Shown piece by piece: positions 62,936 through 64,000 of a stretch of 64,000 nucleotides of DNA. The stretch comes from Motacilla alba alba. Lineage: Eukaryota > Chordata > Aves > Passeriformes > Motacillidae. The stretch spans positions 106,242,929 through 106,306,928 of the forward strand of contig NC_052017.1 of assembly GCF_015832195.1 (NCBI RefSeq), read 5' to 3'. The notes under the pieces were generated by a model. The model was not told where the DNA came from, made no database searches, and saw only the letters and a list, made by a program, of their open reading frames with translations. Positions within the stretch are counted from its first letter, which is position 1. Every line of letters begins with the position of its first letter. The position numbers were made by a program, and so were the translations under genes.

Positions 62936-64000
62936 CTAAAAAAAAAAAAATTCAAAATGCATAATTAGACCACAAGGCATATTTTCCTGCATTTAAAGCT
63001 GAAATTGGAAGACCATCCAAATAAACCATGATATTAAGAGATGGAAACAAATACGAGTAAACGGTATACTGATAGGAGTAACCAGTAGAGTTTCATCTCA
63101 CTAAAAATATTTTGTGCTCTAATGTAGAAGTAAGACCAAAGACATGAATTTAAGCCCAGGAACTTAATTTGATCAAAAGAGTATACCTTTATATTCAGTA
63201 GGCTGCTGTGAAATTAGCAGAACATCATAAAAAAAATAATATGGGGATTACTTCCTACCTAAACTTTGAAGATTATTTCAAAAAGTCAAGGTCACCGAAA
63301 TTCAAAGTAATTTAGGAAACTAACCATGACACAGAAGGAGCTAAAATTATTAATCTATCAAGCATGACAAAATAATGGTACATGTATTTCAAAACCAAGG
63401 CACATCCTCTGGTGAACATGAACAACTAGTCCACATATCCTACAGGAGGCAATTATTCCACAGATCAGATACACAGAATTACCACCCTTATTGATATGCT
63501 CTATTTCTTTTGACAGAATGTCATGTACTGCACAGGTGGACAGAGGTGAAAGCATCATATAAGCTTATCATGATCCTTCACCACAGGGTTCAAGGCTTGC
63601 AGAAAGAAGTACTGTGCTAGGAAAGGAACATGCTCCAAACTGATCCTGCCACCGTTCCATGTAAACTACTACCACAACAAGGCAGTATTTTACATTTTAG
63701 TTTTATGTTGCAATGTGAGTTATGTTCCATTATAATATAACAATCAGTCACAAAGAAAGAGTTTCACAATAGCTGACAGATGAGAATTTAAGCAGCATAA
63801 TTCCTATGGGAATGGCCAGTATGAAAAAGAGGTCTTCTGTAATTGAGTTTCCCCACGGAACTTACAAGTGCACAAACTGGAGGACCACAGCCTATCAAAA
63901 GAGAGAATTATCCACCTCTACTGCAAGGAAAGCCAGAAAAAACTCAGCAAATTGTGATTAAGTTTCCTTGACCCTATACTGGCCATAAGCAAAGAATTCT
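62936..64000 (-). other. SS18: Last intron of SS18 (3' part)
   Basis: This is the sequence upstream of the terminal exon in gene orientation. The 3' splice site is strong: AG at 62937-62936, 13 uninterrupted T (62950-62938), and a branch-point-like TCTAAT around 62965, about 28 nt before the exon. I looked for the preceding QPGY exon, expected to be rich in Pro, Gln and Tyr codons, and did not find it, so the intron is longer than 1 kb. In human the equivalent intron is where synovial sarcoma translocations break. A 66-codon open frame at 63358-63558 on the minus strand resembles nothing in SS18 and is treated as chance. Confidence 0.75.

Noticed and set aside
63358..63558. 66-codon minus-strand frame in the SS18 intron
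   Set aside because: It considered as an upstream SS18 exon, but the residues are not Pro/Gln/Tyr/Gly-rich and it lacks a matching donor in phase.
1..64000. CRISPR arrays, bacterial operons, tRNA or rRNA genes
   Set aside because: No regularly spaced direct repeats, no ribosome-binding-site-linked genes, no tRNA-like cloverleaf or rRNA signature seen; the content is vertebrate intergenic DNA.

Overview
This window is vertebrate and almost certainly avian nuclear DNA. The repeats point to a bird: at least six truncated CR1 LINE 3' ends with the typical tail (TTCTATGATT repeats, or CATAGGAT in antisense), and avian-type ERV LTRs beginning TGTCCTGGTT-like and ending ACCATGACA-like. The DNA is AT-rich, full of stop codons and has no operon-like packing. 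There is no sign of bacterial or phage genes, CRISPR, rRNA or tRNA.

Only one gene can be supported, at the far right on the minus strand. A T13-AG splice acceptor is followed by a 27-nt coding tail, GQYGNYQQ-stop (62935 to 62909). This is the eight-residue C-terminus of SS18, the BAF (mSWI/SNF) chromatin-remodelling subunit. In human SS18 the last eight residues are those lost in the SS18-SSX fusion, which agrees with a final exon of eight codons. The bases from 62936 to 64000 are therefore the last intron of SS18. The 3' UTR runs from 62908 to about 60842. It has an early AATAAA (62375-62370), an intermediate one (61248-61243) and a likely distal one (60866-60861). A 392-bp ERVL-type solo LTR with a perfect 5-bp target duplication (AAAGT) sits inside this 3' UTR in antisense orientation.

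The remaining ~60 kb (1-60841) reads as a gene desert downstream of SS18. In mammals the neighbour on that side is ZNF521, across a large desert rich in conserved noncoding DNA; that synteny is an inference here. The desert holds CR1 fragments (505-902, 30812-31084, 44144-44494, 52141-52243, 54192-54590, 58074-58396), a much older L3/CR1-type fragment (14256-14512), an ERVL LTR with an apparently decayed internal region upstream (18058-19659), a minus-strand ERV LTR (46463-47045), three weaker LTR-like segments, homopolymer tracts and a CA microsatellite.

The most interesting unexplained sequence is around 42450-42720. It is a dense cluster of TAATTA homeodomain cores with octamer-like and PBX-like motifs, and it looks like a developmental enhancer. 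A second candidate lies at 47640-48010. I found no undescribed multi-gene system, and most open reading frames above 100 codons look like chance or repeat-derived.
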